From Sideroxydans lithotrophicus (GTDB taxonomy: Bacteria; Pseudomonadota; Gammaproteobacteria; Burkholderiales; Gallionellaceae): a stretch of 64,000 bases of DNA. Of this stretch, positions 29,023-40,199 are shown in pieces (within the stretch, counting starts at the first letter, position 1; every line of letters starts with the position of its first letter). Below the pieces are notes generated by a model that did no database searches, was not told the DNA's origin, and was given only the letters and a program-made list of their open reading frames with translations. The stretch covers positions 80,110 through 144,109 of the forward strand of contig DYJI01000008.1 in NCBI GenBank assembly GCA_020723185.1, in the 5' to 3' direction. The position numbers were made by a program, and so were the translations under genes.

Positions 29023-30198
29023 ATGGATTTTGAACCCTGGATGTTGCTGGTCTTCCCGCTGTTCTTTGGCATGGGATGGTTGGCGGCGCGTGTCGATATC
29101 AAGGAGCTGCTGTCAGAATCAAGCTCGCTGCCGCGTTCCTATTTTCAGGGCTTGAACTTCCTGCTCAACGAGCAGCAGGACCAGGCTATCGAGGCTTTCA
29201 TCGAAGTCGTCAAGGTCGATCCGCAAACGATCGAACTGCACTTTGCGCTGGGCAGCCTGTTCCGCAGGCGCGGCGAGGTGGACCGTGCGATCCGTATGCA
29301 TCTGAACCTGTATGAGCGCGCCGATCTGGATGAGGAGAAGCGTCAGCATGCACTGTTCGAACTGGCACAGGATTATTTGAAGGCCGGCATACTGGATCGG
29401 GCCGAGACGGCTTTCCACGGTTTGAACGGCACGGCTTACGAGCAGGCCGCGCTGGAGTTCCTGCTGGAGATCTACCAGAAGGAGAAGGATTGGCTGAAGG
29501 CGATCGATATCAGCCAGCGACTGTCGGCGCTGACCGGCAAGTCTTACGCAAGGCAGGCATCGTTCTTCTATTGCGAGCTGGCCGAGCGCGAGTGTGCGGA
29601 GAAGCAGGTGGAAGCCGCGGTCGTACATCTGGAGCAGGCGCTTGCGGTAGATCCCAAAGGGGTGCGTGCCCGCATCAAGCTGGGTGATATCGCCCTGGCT
29701 GCCGGAGATACGGCCCGCGCTATCGAGACATGGAAGGCGGTCGAGACGCAGGATGCGCAATACCTGCCATTGGTTGCCGAGCGCATATTGCGTGCCTGCC
29801 GACAGGCAGGCAAGGAGTCGGCGGGCGTGGAACTGCTGCGCAACTACATGCAAAGACATCCTTCGCTGGATCTCATGAACGTGTTGTTCGAGGCGCTGGT
29901 TGCAACAGAGGGGCCGGAGTCTGCCTATCAGATGGTGCTCAATGAATTGAAACGCAATCCTACGCTGCTGGGTTTGGACAAACTACTTGAAGCACAATTG
30001 ATGAAAATGAGCGGCGAACGCCGCGGTGATGTTGAGCTGGTAAAGTCGCTCATCCATAACCGTACCCGCAACCTCGCGATGTACCGTTGTGGCCATTGTG
30101 GTTTCAAGGCCAAGCAGTTCTACTGGCATTGCCCCGCCTGTCACAGCTGGGAAAGTTATTCGCCGAAACGCAGTGAAGAGAATGGATCGATCGCATGA
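29023..30198 (+). CDS. lapB: LapB (YciM), LPS assembly TPR protein
   Basis: 391 residues. One N-terminal membrane helix (about 4-20), cytosolic TPR repeats (about 35-335) and a C-terminal rubredoxin-like metal knuckle with two Cys pairs (CGHCGF and CPAC, about 357-376). LapB brings LpxC to FtsH for degradation, balancing LPS with phospholipid. It overlaps pyrF by four bases, as in many betaproteobacteria. Confidence 0.95.
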   Translation: MDFEPWMLLVFPLFFGMGWLAARVDIKELLSESSSLPRSYFQGLNFLLNEQQDQAIEAFIEVVKVDPQTIELHFALGSLFRRRGEVDRAIRMHLNLYERADLDEEKRQHALFELAQDYLKAGILDRAETAFHGLNGTAYEQAALEFLLEIYQKEKDWLKAIDISQRLSALTGKSYARQASFFYCELAERECAEKQVEAAVVHLEQALAVDPKGVRARIKLGDIALAAGDTARAIETWKAVETQDAQYLPLVAERILRACRQAGKESAGVELLRNYMQRHPSLDLMNVLFEALVATEGPESAYQMVLNELKRNPTLLGLDKLLEAQLMKMSGERRGDVELVKSLIHNRTRNLAMYRCGHCGFKAKQFYWHCPACHSWESYSPKRSEENGSIA

Positions 30199-30911
30199 GT
30201 AACACCCCGAAAGAAGACCCAAGGATCATCGTCGCGCTGGATTATCCGCAGGCTGCGTCTGCCTTGGCATTGGCCGAACGGCTGGAACCGACCTTGTGCC
30301 GACTCAAGGTGGGCAAGGAACTGTTCACGTCGGCCGGACCGCAACTGGTCGAGAAGTTGCAACAACGCGGATTCGAAGTGTTCCTCGATCTCAAATTCCA
30401 CGACATCCCCAATACCACCGCACAAGCCTGCAAGGCAGCTGCATCGCTGGGGGTGTGGATGGTGAACGTGCACGCCTTGGGTGGCCGCAAGATGATGGAG
30501 ACGGCGCGCGAAGCACTGGCGAATCATGCACACCGGCCCAAGCTGATCGCGGTGACCATCCTCACCAGCATGGGGCAGGAAGATCTGGACGGGATAGGTA
30601 TCGAAGCCAGCCCGGCACAGATGGTTTCCCGTCTGGCACAACTGACACGGGACTGCGGTCTGGATGGTGTCGTGTGTTCGGCGCAGGAAGCCGCCACGCT
30701 GCGCCAGTTAGGCGGCAAGGGTTTCTGTCTGGTCACGCCGGGTATCCGTCCGGCCAATGCGGCAGCCGACGATCAGTCGCGCATCATGACGCCTCGTGCC
30801 GCACTGCTGGCGGGTGCCAGCTATCTGGTCATCGGTCGCCCTATCACGCAAGCGCCCGATCCGTTGCAGGCGTTGCAAGACATTCTGAATGAGACGGGAG
30901 ATGTGGCATGA
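30195..30911 (+). CDS. pyrF: Orotidine 5'-phosphate decarboxylase
   Basis: 238 residues, TIM barrel; last step of UMP synthesis. Seen: [19 protein letters not shown], and the catalytic [10 protein letters not shown] (Asp-Lys-Asp array), LVTPGIRP. It overlaps lapB and hldE1 at ATGA junctions. Confidence 0.96.
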   Translation: MSNTPKEDPRIIVALDYPQAASALALAERLEPTLCRLKVGKELFTSAGPQLVEKLQQRGFEVFLDLKFHDIPNTTAQACKAAASLGVWMVNVHALGGRKMMETAREALANHAHRPKLIAVTILTSMGQEDLDGIGIEASPAQMVSRLAQLTRDCGLDGVVCSAQEAATLRQLGGKGFCLVTPGIRPANAAADDQSRIMTPRAALLAGASYLVIGRPITQAPDPLQALQDILNETGDVA

Positions 30912-31852
30912 AGCTGCCATCGTTCGATAAAGCACGGGTGTTGGTGGTCGGTGACGTGATGCTGGATCGCTACTGGTTCGGTGATGTCAGTCGCATCTCG
31001 CCGGAGGCACCGGTGCCGGTGCTGAAAGTGAGCAAGGTCGAGGAGCGCCCTGGCGGTGCGGCCAACGTGGCCCGCAACATCGCGGAACTGGGTGCACATT
31101 GCACGCTGTTGTCGGTGGTCGGTGCGGATGAGGCAGGTGATTGTCTGCAACGGCTGCTGACTGTGCAAGGCAGAGTTGATGCCTTGTTGCATCGCGATGA
31201 GAGTTTTTCCACCATCGTCAAACTGCGTGCCGTCGCGCGCCAGCAGCAATTGCTGCGGATCGATTTCGAGACGCCGCCGAGTCATGAGGTGTTGCAGGCA
31301 AAACTGGCCGATTTCCGCAGCAAGTTGCCCGACTGCGATGTGGTGCTGTTGTCCGATTACGGCAAGGGCGGTTTGACCCATATCGCCGAGATGATCCGGC
31401 TGGCACGGGCGGCGGGGAAGCCGGTGCTGGTCGATCCAAAAGGCGATGAATACGAACGTTATCGCGGTGCAACGCTGCTCACGCCCAACCGTAGCGAGTT
31501 CCGCGAAGTGGCCGGCAACTGGAAGAGCGAAGCGGAGTTGACCGAAAAAGCGCAGAAACTGCGAGGTGGGTTGGGTTTGGATGCGTTGTTGGTGACGCGT
31601 AGCGAGGAAGGGATGTCGCTGTTCCGCGAACAGGGCGTGTTGCACGAGCCCACGCAGGCGCGCGAGGTCTTCGATGTGAGCGGTGCGGGAGATACGGTCA
31701 TCGCCACATTGGCCGTGATGCTGGCGAGCGGTGCAGATATGGTGGAAGCAGTGCGGATAGCCAATCGTGCGGCCGGTCTGGTGGTGGCCAAGCTGGGTAC
31801 GGCTGTGGTTTCGCGCGAAGAGATTCTGCAGGATATGAAGAAGCAGGGCTGA
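30908..31852 (+). CDS. hldE1: D-glycero-beta-D-manno-heptose-7-phosphate kinase (HldE N-terminal half, RfaE1)
   Basis: 314 residues, PfkB family. It phosphorylates heptose 7-phosphate in ADP-heptose synthesis. Seen: [28 protein letters not shown] (family N-terminus), [33 protein letters not shown] and the anion-hole/catalytic [11 protein letters not shown]. The adenylyltransferase half (RfaE2) found in the fused E. coli HldE is absent, so a separate hldC-type gene must exist elsewhere. hldD follows. Confidence 0.93.
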   Translation: MKLPSFDKARVLVVGDVMLDRYWFGDVSRISPEAPVPVLKVSKVEERPGGAANVARNIAELGAHCTLLSVVGADEAGDCLQRLLTVQGRVDALLHRDESFSTIVKLRAVARQQQLLRIDFETPPSHEVLQAKLADFRSKLPDCDVVLLSDYGKGGLTHIAEMIRLARAAGKPVLVDPKGDEYERYRGATLLTPNRSEFREVAGNWKSEAELTEKAQKLRGGLGLDALLVTRSEEGMSLFREQGVLHEPTQAREVFDVSGAGDTVIATLAVMLASGADMVEAVRIANRAAGLVVAKLGTAVVSREEILQDMKKQG

Positions 31853-31963
31853 GTGCTGTTTGACTCAATAAAGCCTTGCAGTAAGTATGGTTAATGTAAT
31901 ACCCTTCCGTGCACAGCGAAGGGAAGGAGGGGGTGGTCCATCCTTCTATTTCAAGGAGATAGC

Positions 31964-32962
31964 ATGTACTACGTGGTAACCGGAGCAGCAGGTTTCATTG
32001 GTTCCAACCTGGTCAAGGCGCTGAATCAACGCGGCGTGACCGACATCATCGCAGTCGACAATCTCAAGAAGGCCGACAAATTCCTGAATCTCACGGATTG
32101 CGAGATCGCCGACTTCCTTGATAAGGAGGACTTCATCGAGCGTGTGGTGGGCGGAGATCTTGATGGCGAGATCGCTGCCATATTGCATGAAGGCGCTTGC
32201 TCCGACACCATGGAGACGGATGGCCGTTACATGATGGAGAACAACTATCGCTATTCTCTGGAGTTGCTGAATCACTGCCAGAGCGAAGAAGTGCCATTCC
32301 TGTATGCATCGTCCGCATCGGTATACGGCGGCGGCGGTGTGTTCAAGGAAAGCAGAGAATATGAATCGCCGCTGAACGTCTATGCCTACTCTAAATTCCT
32401 CTTTGATCAGGTGGTGCGTCGTCGCTGGGCAGAACGCACATCGCAGATCGTCGGTTTCCGCTATTTCAATGTGTATGGCCAGCGCGAGCAGCACAAGGGG
32501 CGCATGGCTTCAGTGGCCTTCCACTTCTTCAACCAGTATCGCGCCGAAGGCCATGTGAAACTATTCGAGGGCTGCGATGGTTATGCCAACGGCGGCCAGT
32601 TGCGCGATTTTGTGTCGGTCGAAGACGTGGTCAAGGTCAATATGCATTTTCTGGATCATCCGCAGAAATCGGGCATCTTCAATCTCGGGACGGGGACGGC
32701 GCAGAGCTTTAACGATGTGGCTGTCGCGACGATCAATACCTTGCGCGCTGCAAACGGAGAGCCGGTATTGACACTGGAGCAGTTGCTGCAGCAGCAGATC
32801 ATTCGCTATATCCCGTTCCCGGACGCACTGCGCGGCAAGTATCAGAGCTACACCCAGGCCGACATTTCGGCTTTGCGTGAAGCCGGCTATGTGGCCTCGT
32901 TCCTGACCGTGGAGCAGGGTACAGCGAATTACGTGAATTACATGCTGGAGAAGTCGAAGTAA
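31964..32962 (+). CDS. hldD: ADP-L-glycero-D-manno-heptose-6-epimerase HldD
   Basis: 332 residues, extended short-chain dehydrogenase. N-terminal [17 protein letters not shown], Ser/Tyr/Lys catalytic set with [11 protein letters not shown] and YAYSKFLFD, and [20 protein letters not shown]. It makes the L,D-heptose used in the LPS inner core. AGGAGA lies nine bases before the ATG. The 110-base gap from hldE1 may contain its own promoter. Confidence 0.95.
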   Translation: MYYVVTGAAGFIGSNLVKALNQRGVTDIIAVDNLKKADKFLNLTDCEIADFLDKEDFIERVVGGDLDGEIAAILHEGACSDTMETDGRYMMENNYRYSLELLNHCQSEEVPFLYASSASVYGGGGVFKESREYESPLNVYAYSKFLFDQVVRRRWAERTSQIVGFRYFNVYGQREQHKGRMASVAFHFFNQYRAEGHVKLFEGCDGYANGGQLRDFVSVEDVVKVNMHFLDHPQKSGIFNLGTGTAQSFNDVAVATINTLRAANGEPVLTLEQLLQQQIIRYIPFPDALRGKYQSYTQADISALREAGYVASFLTVEQGTANYVNYMLEKSK

Positions 32963-33020
32963 AGCGGGGGGAGGGTATGCAACCCGCGACTTAGGTCGCC
33001 AACTTCGAAAGGAGAAAGTG

Positions 33021-33284
33021 ATGAAGAAACTGTTGCTAACCCTGGCAGTACTTTTGTTTTCCGGTTCACTCTATGCAGCCGTCGATCTGAACTCGGCCAG
33101 TGTGGAGGAGTTGCAAGCTGTAAAAGGGATAGGCGCCTCGAAGGCTGAGGCGATCATCCAGCATCGCAAGCAGCATGGGCCTTTCAAGAGTGTGGATGAG
33201 CTTGATCAGGTCAAAGGATTCGGCAAGAAATCGGTAGAGCGCTTGCGCAGCGAACTGACCGTGGGCAAGCCGGACAAAAAGTAA
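33021..33284 (+). CDS. ComEA-like helix-hairpin-helix protein, exported
   Basis: 87 residues. A signal peptide (MKKLLLTLAVLLFSGSLYA, cut about residue 19) is followed by two helix-hairpin-helix units with NSASVEELQAVKGIGASKA and VKGFGKKSVERL. This is the minimal ComEA form, which binds incoming DNA in the periplasm during transformation in other bacteria. AGGAG seven bases before the ATG at 33021 decides the start over the GTG three bases earlier. Terminator follows. Confidence 0.85.
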   Translation: MKKLLLTLAVLLFSGSLYAAVDLNSASVEELQAVKGIGASKAEAIIQHRKQHGPFKSVDELDQVKGFGKKSVERLRSELTVGKPDKK

Positions 33285-33302
33285 CTTTTGCAGTACCTCA
33301 CG

Positions 33303-33334
33303 CGATCCGCCCGGTTCATAGCCGGGCGGATTTT
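33303..33334 (+). terminator. Terminator after the comEA-like gene
   Basis: Ten-bp perfect stem ATCCGCCCGG / CCGGGCGGAT (33303-33312 with 33320-33329) and a T run. Confidence 0.9.
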
Positions 33335-33395
33335 TTATGCGAAATTGGAATAACAAAATAGGCAAATGTGATTATCTGGAATGTCGGGCTCTGCC

Positions 33396-33401
33396 TATAA
33401 T
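33396..33401 (+). promoter_or_regulatory. Probable -10 box of cysK
   Basis: Perfect TATAAT 34 bases before the cysK ATG. The region at the -35 distance (TTATCTGG) is a poor match, so an activator such as CysB is possible. Confidence 0.45.
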
Positions 33402-33434
33402 GCGACCATCGATTCGATTACAGGGGAGTATGTG

Positions 33435-34409
33435 ATGGCCAAGCTGTTTGCAGACAATTTGCTTTCTGTCGGCGGTACGCCGCTGATCAAACTGAACAGG
33501 ATCGCCGATGGCGCCTCGGCCACCATCCTTGCCAAAATCAAGGGGCGCAATCCAGCTTACTCGGTGAAAGACCGTATCGGTGTGGCAATGATCGATGATG
33601 CGACGCGCAAGGGGCTGCTCGGCCCGGGCAAAGAGCTTGTCGAGCCGACCAGCGGCAATACTGGCATCGCGCTGGCTTTTGTGGCTGCAGCGCGCGGCAT
33701 CCCGCTGACATTGACCATGCCGGAAACGATGAGCGTCGAGCGGCGCAAGTTGCTGGTCGCCTATGGCGCCAAGCTGGTGCTGACCGAAGGGGCAAAAGGC
33801 ATGGGTGGTGCGATCGCCAAGGCGAAGGAGATCGCAGAGTCCGATTCGAAGTACGTTCTGTTGCAACAGTTCGAGAATCCAGCCAATCCGGCCATCCATG
33901 AAGCGACCACGGGGCCGGAAATATGGAACGATACCGATGGCAAGGTCGACATCTTCGTGGCTGGCGTGGGTACCGGCGGCACGATCACCGGCGTGTCGCG
34001 CTATATCAAGAACATTCAGGGTAAGCCGATCGCATCCGTGGCGGTCGAGCCGGCTGCCAGTCCGATCCTGACGCAAAAACGTGCGGGGCAGGAACTCAAG
34101 CCGGCACCGCATAAGATCCAAGGGATCGGTGCCGGCTTCGTGCCGGGTACGCTCGATCTGTCGCTAGTGGACGAGGTCGAGCTGGTGACGAACGAGGAGG
34201 CCGTGTTGTACGCACGTCGCCTGGCGCAGGAGGAGGGCATCCTTTCCGGCATCTCCAGTGGCGCGGCGGTGGCGGCGGCGGTGCGACAGGCGCGGAATCC
34301 GGAGAATGCTGGCAAGACTATCGTCGTCATCCTGCCGGACTCGGGTGAGCGCTACCTCAGTTCCATCCTGTTCGAAGGGATGTTCGACGCATCAGGCATC
34401 GCCGTTTGA
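33435..34409 (+). CDS. cysK: Cysteine synthase A (O-acetylserine sulfhydrylase)
   Basis: 324 residues, fold-type II PLP enzyme. PLP Lys in [11 protein letters not shown], substrate loop [13 protein letters not shown], phosphate-binding [13 protein letters not shown], and [11 protein letters not shown]. The CysK type is shown by these motifs and length. AGGGGAG six bases before ATG 33435. A paralogue, cysM, follows after 65 bases. Confidence 0.93.
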   Translation: MAKLFADNLLSVGGTPLIKLNRIADGASATILAKIKGRNPAYSVKDRIGVAMIDDATRKGLLGPGKELVEPTSGNTGIALAFVAAARGIPLTLTMPETMSVERRKLLVAYGAKLVLTEGAKGMGGAIAKAKEIAESDSKYVLLQQFENPANPAIHEATTGPEIWNDTDGKVDIFVAGVGTGGTITGVSRYIKNIQGKPIASVAVEPAASPILTQKRAGQELKPAPHKIQGIGAGFVPGTLDLSLVDEVELVTNEEAVLYARRLAQEEGILSGISSGAAVAAAVRQARNPENAGKTIVVILPDSGERYLSSILFEGMFDASGIAV

Positions 34410-34474
34410 TGCGGCAGTGCAAAGGATAGCGCCTGCATTTATCATGCAGCCGTTATCCATTGACGGAACGAGCC

Positions 34475-35362
34475 ATGTTCAAGACCTTGGAAGATTATGT
34501 TGGCAATACGCCGCTGGTCAGACTCAAACGTATTCCCGGAGATACGACCAACGTCATTCTTGCCAAGCTGGAAGGGAATAATCCCGCCGGTTCGGTGAAA
34601 GACCGGCCGGCACTCTCGATGATCCGTCATGCCGAGGCACGCGGCCAGATCAAACCCGGGGATACTCTGATCGAAGCGACCAGCGGCAATACTGGTATCG
34701 CTTTGGCGATGGCGGCCGCCATGCGCGGATACAGGATGATTCTGGTGATGCCTGAGAACCAGAGTGTGGAGCGTCGCCAGACAATGCGCGCGTTCGGCGC
34801 AGAACTGGTGCTGACACCAAGGGCAGGCAGCATGGAGTTGGCGCGGGATACGGCGGAAAGATTGCGCGACGAAGGTCGCGGCATCATCCTCGATCAATTC
34901 GGGAATCCTGATAATCCCTTGGCGCACTATGAAGGTACGGGGCCGGAGATATGGCGCGATACCCAAGGCAAGATCACTCACTTCGTCAGTAGCATGGGTA
35001 CTACGGGTACCATCATGGGCAACGCGCGATTCTTCAAGGGGATGAATCCCGCGATCCAAATCATCGGCGCTCAGCCGGAAGAAGGGGCGCAGATACCGGG
35101 TATCCGCAAGTGGCCGGAAGCTTATATGCCCAAGATATATGATCCCTCCAACATCGATCGTATCGAATATGTGGGGCAGCAGGATGCGGAGGAGATGACG
35201 CGCCGTCTGGCCAGGGAGGAGGGGATATTCTGCGGGATATCTTCAGGTGGGGCGCTGAGCATCGCGATGCGTCTCTCCCGGCTGGTGCAGAACGCCACCA
35301 TCGTTTTCATCGTTTGTGATCGCGGCGACCGGTACCTGTCCACCGGTGTGTTCCCTGCCTGA
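34475..35362 (+). CDS. cysM: Cysteine synthase B (CysM type)
   Basis: 295 residues from ATG 34475, which gives the family start MFKTLEDYVGNTPLVRLKR; a TTG 15 bases upstream is possible. PLP Lys in [42 protein letters not shown] and the CysM-type C-terminus with ICSDRGDRYLSTGVF-like sequence (here VCDRGDRYLSTGVF). CysM accepts thiosulfate as well as sulfide. Confidence 0.93.
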   Translation: MFKTLEDYVGNTPLVRLKRIPGDTTNVILAKLEGNNPAGSVKDRPALSMIRHAEARGQIKPGDTLIEATSGNTGIALAMAAAMRGYRMILVMPENQSVERRQTMRAFGAELVLTPRAGSMELARDTAERLRDEGRGIILDQFGNPDNPLAHYEGTGPEIWRDTQGKITHFVSSMGTTGTIMGNARFFKGMNPAIQIIGAQPEEGAQIPGIRKWPEAYMPKIYDPSNIDRIEYVGQQDAEEMTRRLAREEGIFCGISSGGALSIAMRLSRLVQNATIVFIVCDRGDRYLSTGVFPA

Positions 35363-35365
35363 GGC

Positions 35366-36649
35366 TCAGTCGCCGAGCGCAATCTTGTGTTTTGAAAGTG
35401 GCGGGCTTTGTGCGAAATAGCGTTTGATGCCGCCGAGTATCGCACCCGCCATTTTTTTCTGGTAGGACAGGTCATTCAACTTGCGTTCTTCGGCGGGATT
35501 GCTGATGAATGCTGTCTCTACCAGTATGGATGGCACATCGGGTGACTTAAGTACGGCGAATCCGGCCTGTTCCACGCGGCCGCGGTGCAGTTTATTGATC
35601 CCGCCCAATTCATTCAGTACGTGCTTGGCCAGTTTCATGCTGTCATTGATGGTCGCAGTTTGTGACAGGTCGAGCAGGGTGCGGGCGAGGTAAGGGTCTT
35701 TTACGGCGAGGTTCACGCCACCGATCAGGTCGGCTTCGTTCTCTTTCTTGGCTAACCAGCGTGCACTTGCACTGGTGGCACCGCCTTCGGACAACGCAAA
35801 CACCGACGAGCCACGCGCATGTGGCTTGATGAAGGCATCCGCATGAATGGAGACGAAAAGATCGGCGTGTGCGCGGCGTGCCTTTTCAACACGTCCACTC
35901 AATGGAATGAAGTAGTCTCCGTCCCGGATGAGTACTGCCCGCATGCCGGGTGTCGTATCTATCTGCATCTTGAGTTGGCGCGCAATGGCCAGTGTCACAT
36001 CTTTCTCGCGCGTACCTCTGCGGCCCAGTGCTCCGGGATCCTCTCCTCCATGCCCGGCATCCAGGGCGATGACAAGCACGCGGTTGCGCAATTCCGGATA
36101 AGGTTCTATCGCAGAAGTGTCTGGCGGCTGTGTCGCCGGAGTCGGATCACTGGTGCTACCGGCTTCGATATTCATGTCGCTTGCGACCGGCTCGCTTGCG
36201 GCAAGTTGCTGTGTCACGAATGCCATCAATGGGTCGGCAGGAAAGGCGGGGTAGATATCCAGAACCAGCCGATGTCCATATTCTCCGACTGGCTTCAGGC
36301 TGAACAACTGGGGTTTGACCTGTGATTTCAGATCCAGGACCAGGCGGACGACGCCGGGTTTGAATTGCCCTATGCGCAAGCCGCTGATATAGGGGTCATC
36401 TTTGTTGACTTTGTTGGGCAGCTCAGACAGTGCTGCCCCGAGTTCCGTCTCTTCCAGATCCACGACCAATCTGTCCGGATTGGAGAGTGTGAATTGGTTG
36501 TAGCGGATGGCGGCTTTCGATTCCAGTGTCAGGCGCGTGTAATCCTGAGCTGGCCAAAGGCGTGCTGATGTGACGGGGATCTCTGCATGGGCGGAACCCG
36601 CACATAGCATCAGCAGCAGAAATACCGTCTTTAGAGTGCGTTCAAACAT
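35366..36649 (-). CDS. amiC: N-acetylmuramoyl-L-alanine amidase AmiC (AMIN + amidase_3)
   Basis: 427 residues. Signal peptide (about 1-22, ending SAHA), N-terminal AMIN domain (about 25-130) that targets septal peptidoglycan, and a zinc amidase domain (about 190-415): ALDAGHGGEDPGALG (first His), Glu in GTREKDVTLAIA, VSIHADAF (second His) and the catalytic Glu in VETAFISNP. It splits peptidoglycan side chains during daughter-cell separation. It converges with cysM and overlaps tsaE by 19 bases. Confidence 0.95.
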   Translation of the reverse strand: MFERTLKTVFLLLMLCAGSAHAEIPVTSARLWPAQDYTRLTLESKAAIRYNQFTLSNPDRLVVDLEETELGAALSELPNKVNKDDPYISGLRIGQFKPGVVRLVLDLKSQVKPQLFSLKPVGEYGHRLVLDIYPAFPADPLMAFVTQQLAASEPVASDMNIEAGSTSDPTPATQPPDTSAIEPYPELRNRVLVIALDAGHGGEDPGALGRRGTREKDVTLAIARQLKMQIDTTPGMRAVLIRDGDYFIPLSGRVEKARRAHADLFVSIHADAFIKPHARGSSVFALSEGGATSASARWLAKKENEADLIGGVNLAVKDPYLARTLLDLSQTATINDSMKLAKHVLNELGGINKLHRGRVEQAGFAVLKSPDVPSILVETAFISNPAEERKLNDLSYQKKMAGAILGGIKRYFAQSPPLSKHKIALGD

Positions 36650-37095
36650 TTTTCCCCGGATTCAGTATAGGCGTGCAGGAAGATCTCGCGGCCATCCTGA
36701 AGTATCTCAAAGGTGAGGCTGAGGTCGGCATCCGGCAGTAGTCCGGCGGCTCGTTCCGGCCACTCAACAAGGCAAATGTTATGAGCGTCGAACTCGTCAC
36801 GGAATCCGGCTTCTTCCCATTCATCAGCATCTCGAAAACGGTAGAGGTCGAAATGGCGCAAGTGTAACCCTCGCACTTCGTAGCTTTCAACCAGGGTGTA
36901 GGTCGGGCTTTTCACTCGTCCGGTATATCCAAGCGCTAGCAGCAATGCTCGCACCAGCGTGGTCTTGCCGGCACCAAGGTCTCCGCGCAGATAGATCACA
37001 AGTCCAGGATGGATCGCATGCGCCAATCGCATTGCAAAGGCAACTGTGGCCTCCTCATTCGGTAGTGCTATTGGGCTATGATTCGAGCCATGCAA
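36631..37095 (-). CDS. tsaE: tRNA threonylcarbamoyladenosine ATPase TsaE
   Basis: About 154 residues if it starts at TTG 37095. P-loop GDLGAGKTTLVR, SPTYTLVESY, and HFDLYRF with DEWEEAGFRDEF (Walker B-like). It is the ATPase partner of TsaB-TsaD in t6A37 synthesis. The open frame runs to 37362, but that part lies inside queG antisense; the family begins near LPNEEATVAFAMRL, so TTG at 37095 with GGGG about nine bases upstream is the best start. Its start overlaps the divergent queG start. Confidence 0.88.
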   Translation of the reverse strand: MHGSNHSPIALPNEEATVAFAMRLAHAIHPGLVIYLRGDLGAGKTTLVRALLLALGYTGRVKSPTYTLVESYEVRGLHLRHFDLYRFRDADEWEEAGFRDEFDAHNICLVEWPERAAGLLPDADLSLTFEILQDGREIFLHAYTESGEKCLNAL

Positions 37096-38166
37096 AATTG
37101 TGATCCCCTGTTGGAAATGGATGGGCTCGCCCTGCGCATCAAGGCATGGGGCAGCGAACTTGGCTTCCAGTCTGTTGGTATTACGGATACCAGTCTGGGC
37201 GAGGCGGAAGGTCATTTGCTCCAGTGGTTGGCGTCCGGCCATCACGGTGCTATGGATTATATGGCAAAACATGGGGTTAAACGGGCGCGCCCGCGAGAGT
37301 TGCTGCCGGGCACATTGCGTGTGATCTCTGTGCGTATGAATTATTTTCCGGAGTTCAGTCATGCTGCCGAAGCAGTGTTGCGAGACCCATCACGCGCCTA
37401 TGTTTCCCGCTACGCGCTTGGACGTGATTATCACAAGGTGATGCGAAGCAGATTGGAAAAGCTGGTACAGAGGATAAAGGAGGTGGCCGGCTGCCAGTGT
37501 CGTGTGTTTTCGGATAGTGCGCCAGTGCTGGAAGTGGCGCTGGCGCATAAGGCACAGCTGGGGTGGCGGGGGAAACACACGTTGTTGCTCACGCGCGAGC
37601 AAGGCTCTTGGTTCTTCCTGGGGGAGATATTCATCGACCTTCCGCTGCCGGTGGATGAGGTGCAGCAAAGTCATTGTGGGACCTGTGTCGCCTGTATGGA
37701 TGTGTGTCCAACGAGGGCTATCACGGCACCATATATAGTAGATGCGCGGCGCTGCATCTCCTATCTGACTATCGAGTACAAGGGCAGCATCCCTTACGAG
37801 TTAAGGCGGCTCATAGGGAATCGCATCTATGGTTGTGACGATTGTCAACTGTTCTGCCCCTGGAACAGGTTTGCGGTGAAAAGCACAGAGCCTGACTTCT
37901 CGGTACGGAACAAGCTCGATGACATTTCGCTCATCGAGTTGTTCTCTTGGGGCGAAGAAGAATTTCGTACGCGTATGGCGGGCAGTCCGATCTATCGGAT
38001 TGGATATGAGCAGTGGTTGAGGAATATCGCAGTGGCGTTAGGTAATGCACCAGCAACTGCCGAGATCATCCAGGCCTTGCAGGCAAAGTCACAACATGTA
38101 TCTCCCCTTGTCAGGGAGCATGCAGAGTGGGCTCTGCAACAGAAGAGTGAACATAAACAGGATTAA
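37078..38166 (+). CDS. queG: Epoxyqueuosine reductase QueG
   Basis: 362 residues. Cobalamin- and iron-sulfur-dependent last step of queuosine synthesis in tRNA. N-terminal DUF1730 region (GFQSVGITDTSLGEAE), RYALGRDYHKVMR, the first cluster site CGTCVACMDVCPTRA and the second CDDCQLFCPWNRF, then a HEAT-like C-terminus. ATG 37078 or 37090 are both possible starts. It is divergent from tsaE, with overlapping 5' ends. Confidence 0.95.
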   Translation: MIRAMQNCDPLLEMDGLALRIKAWGSELGFQSVGITDTSLGEAEGHLLQWLASGHHGAMDYMAKHGVKRARPRELLPGTLRVISVRMNYFPEFSHAAEAVLRDPSRAYVSRYALGRDYHKVMRSRLEKLVQRIKEVAGCQCRVFSDSAPVLEVALAHKAQLGWRGKHTLLLTREQGSWFFLGEIFIDLPLPVDEVQQSHCGTCVACMDVCPTRAITAPYIVDARRCISYLTIEYKGSIPYELRRLIGNRIYGCDDCQLFCPWNRFAVKSTEPDFSVRNKLDDISLIELFSWGEEEFRTRMAGSPIYRIGYEQWLRNIAVALGNAPATAEIIQALQAKSQHVSPLVREHAEWALQQKSEHKQD

Positions 38167-38170
38167 GTTC

Positions 38171-38199
38171 TTGACCTGATGTGACTGCATCTATAGAAT
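38171..38199 (+). promoter_or_regulatory. Promoter of the initiator tRNA gene
   Basis: TTGACC at 38171-38176 and TAGAAT at 38194-38199, 17 bases apart, 16 bases before the tRNA 5' end. It lies just after the queG stop. Confidence 0.72.
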
Positions 38200-38215
38200 G
38201 CCGTCCCTCAACTGA

Positions 38216-39832
<1,617 letters not shown>

Positions 39833-39841
39833 ATCGACAGA

Positions 39842-39991
39842 TTACCTTGCGTTGGCCTGTTGTAAAACGGGGGGATTTGGACGCGTAGCCGATCCCGCCT
39901 GTTGCTGACGGGTTTGTTGTGTCAGATGCGTACTCACCGCTTGCTTGGCTAGCAGGCGCAAAAGGGAGATATGTGCAGGTGTCAAACTCAT
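39842..39991 (-). CDS. Small protein upstream of the serine recombinase, unrecognised
   Basis: 49 residues (MSLTPAHISLLRLLASQAV... ending QQANAR), ten bases upstream of the recombinase start and on the same strand. Its last codons (GCAAGG) supply the AAGG that precedes the recombinase ATG, so translation may be coupled. The first 25 residues form an amphipathic helix with Leu/Ala repeats; the rest is Gln/Pro-rich. Short proteins of this kind often precede recombinases in integrative elements and may act as a directionality or helper factor, but this is inference. No strong RBS of its own was seen. Confidence 0.45.
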   Translation of the reverse strand: MSLTPAHISLLRLLAKQAVSTHLTQQTRQQQAGSATRPNPPVLQQANAR

Positions 39992-40027
39992 GGGCTAATC
40001 TTAGGGAAGATCGGCGAAGGTTTGGGC

Positions 40028-40058
40028 GAGCAAAGTTCACAAAAACTGAACTTTGCTC
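40028..40058. promoter_or_regulatory. Perfect 12-bp inverted repeat upstream of the recombinase genes
   Basis: GAGCAAAGTTCA (40028-40039) and TGAACTTTGCTC (40047-40058), seven bases apart. It lies about 40 bases upstream of the small gene and 200 bases upstream of the recombinase, on the side where a promoter is expected. It could be a repressor operator or part of an attachment/recombination site; the lack of a T run argues against a terminator. Confidence 0.55.
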
Positions 40059-40199
40059 CGCTATTTTGCTGTGCGTTGAGAGCTTGCCGAAGCTTGAAAC
40101 TATGGACAACTGAAAGCCATGAACAAGATGACATGCAACATCAATGACTTGCATGAAACGTGTTCAGTTAGAGCTATTCATGCGCTCCAAAGCCGGCGT

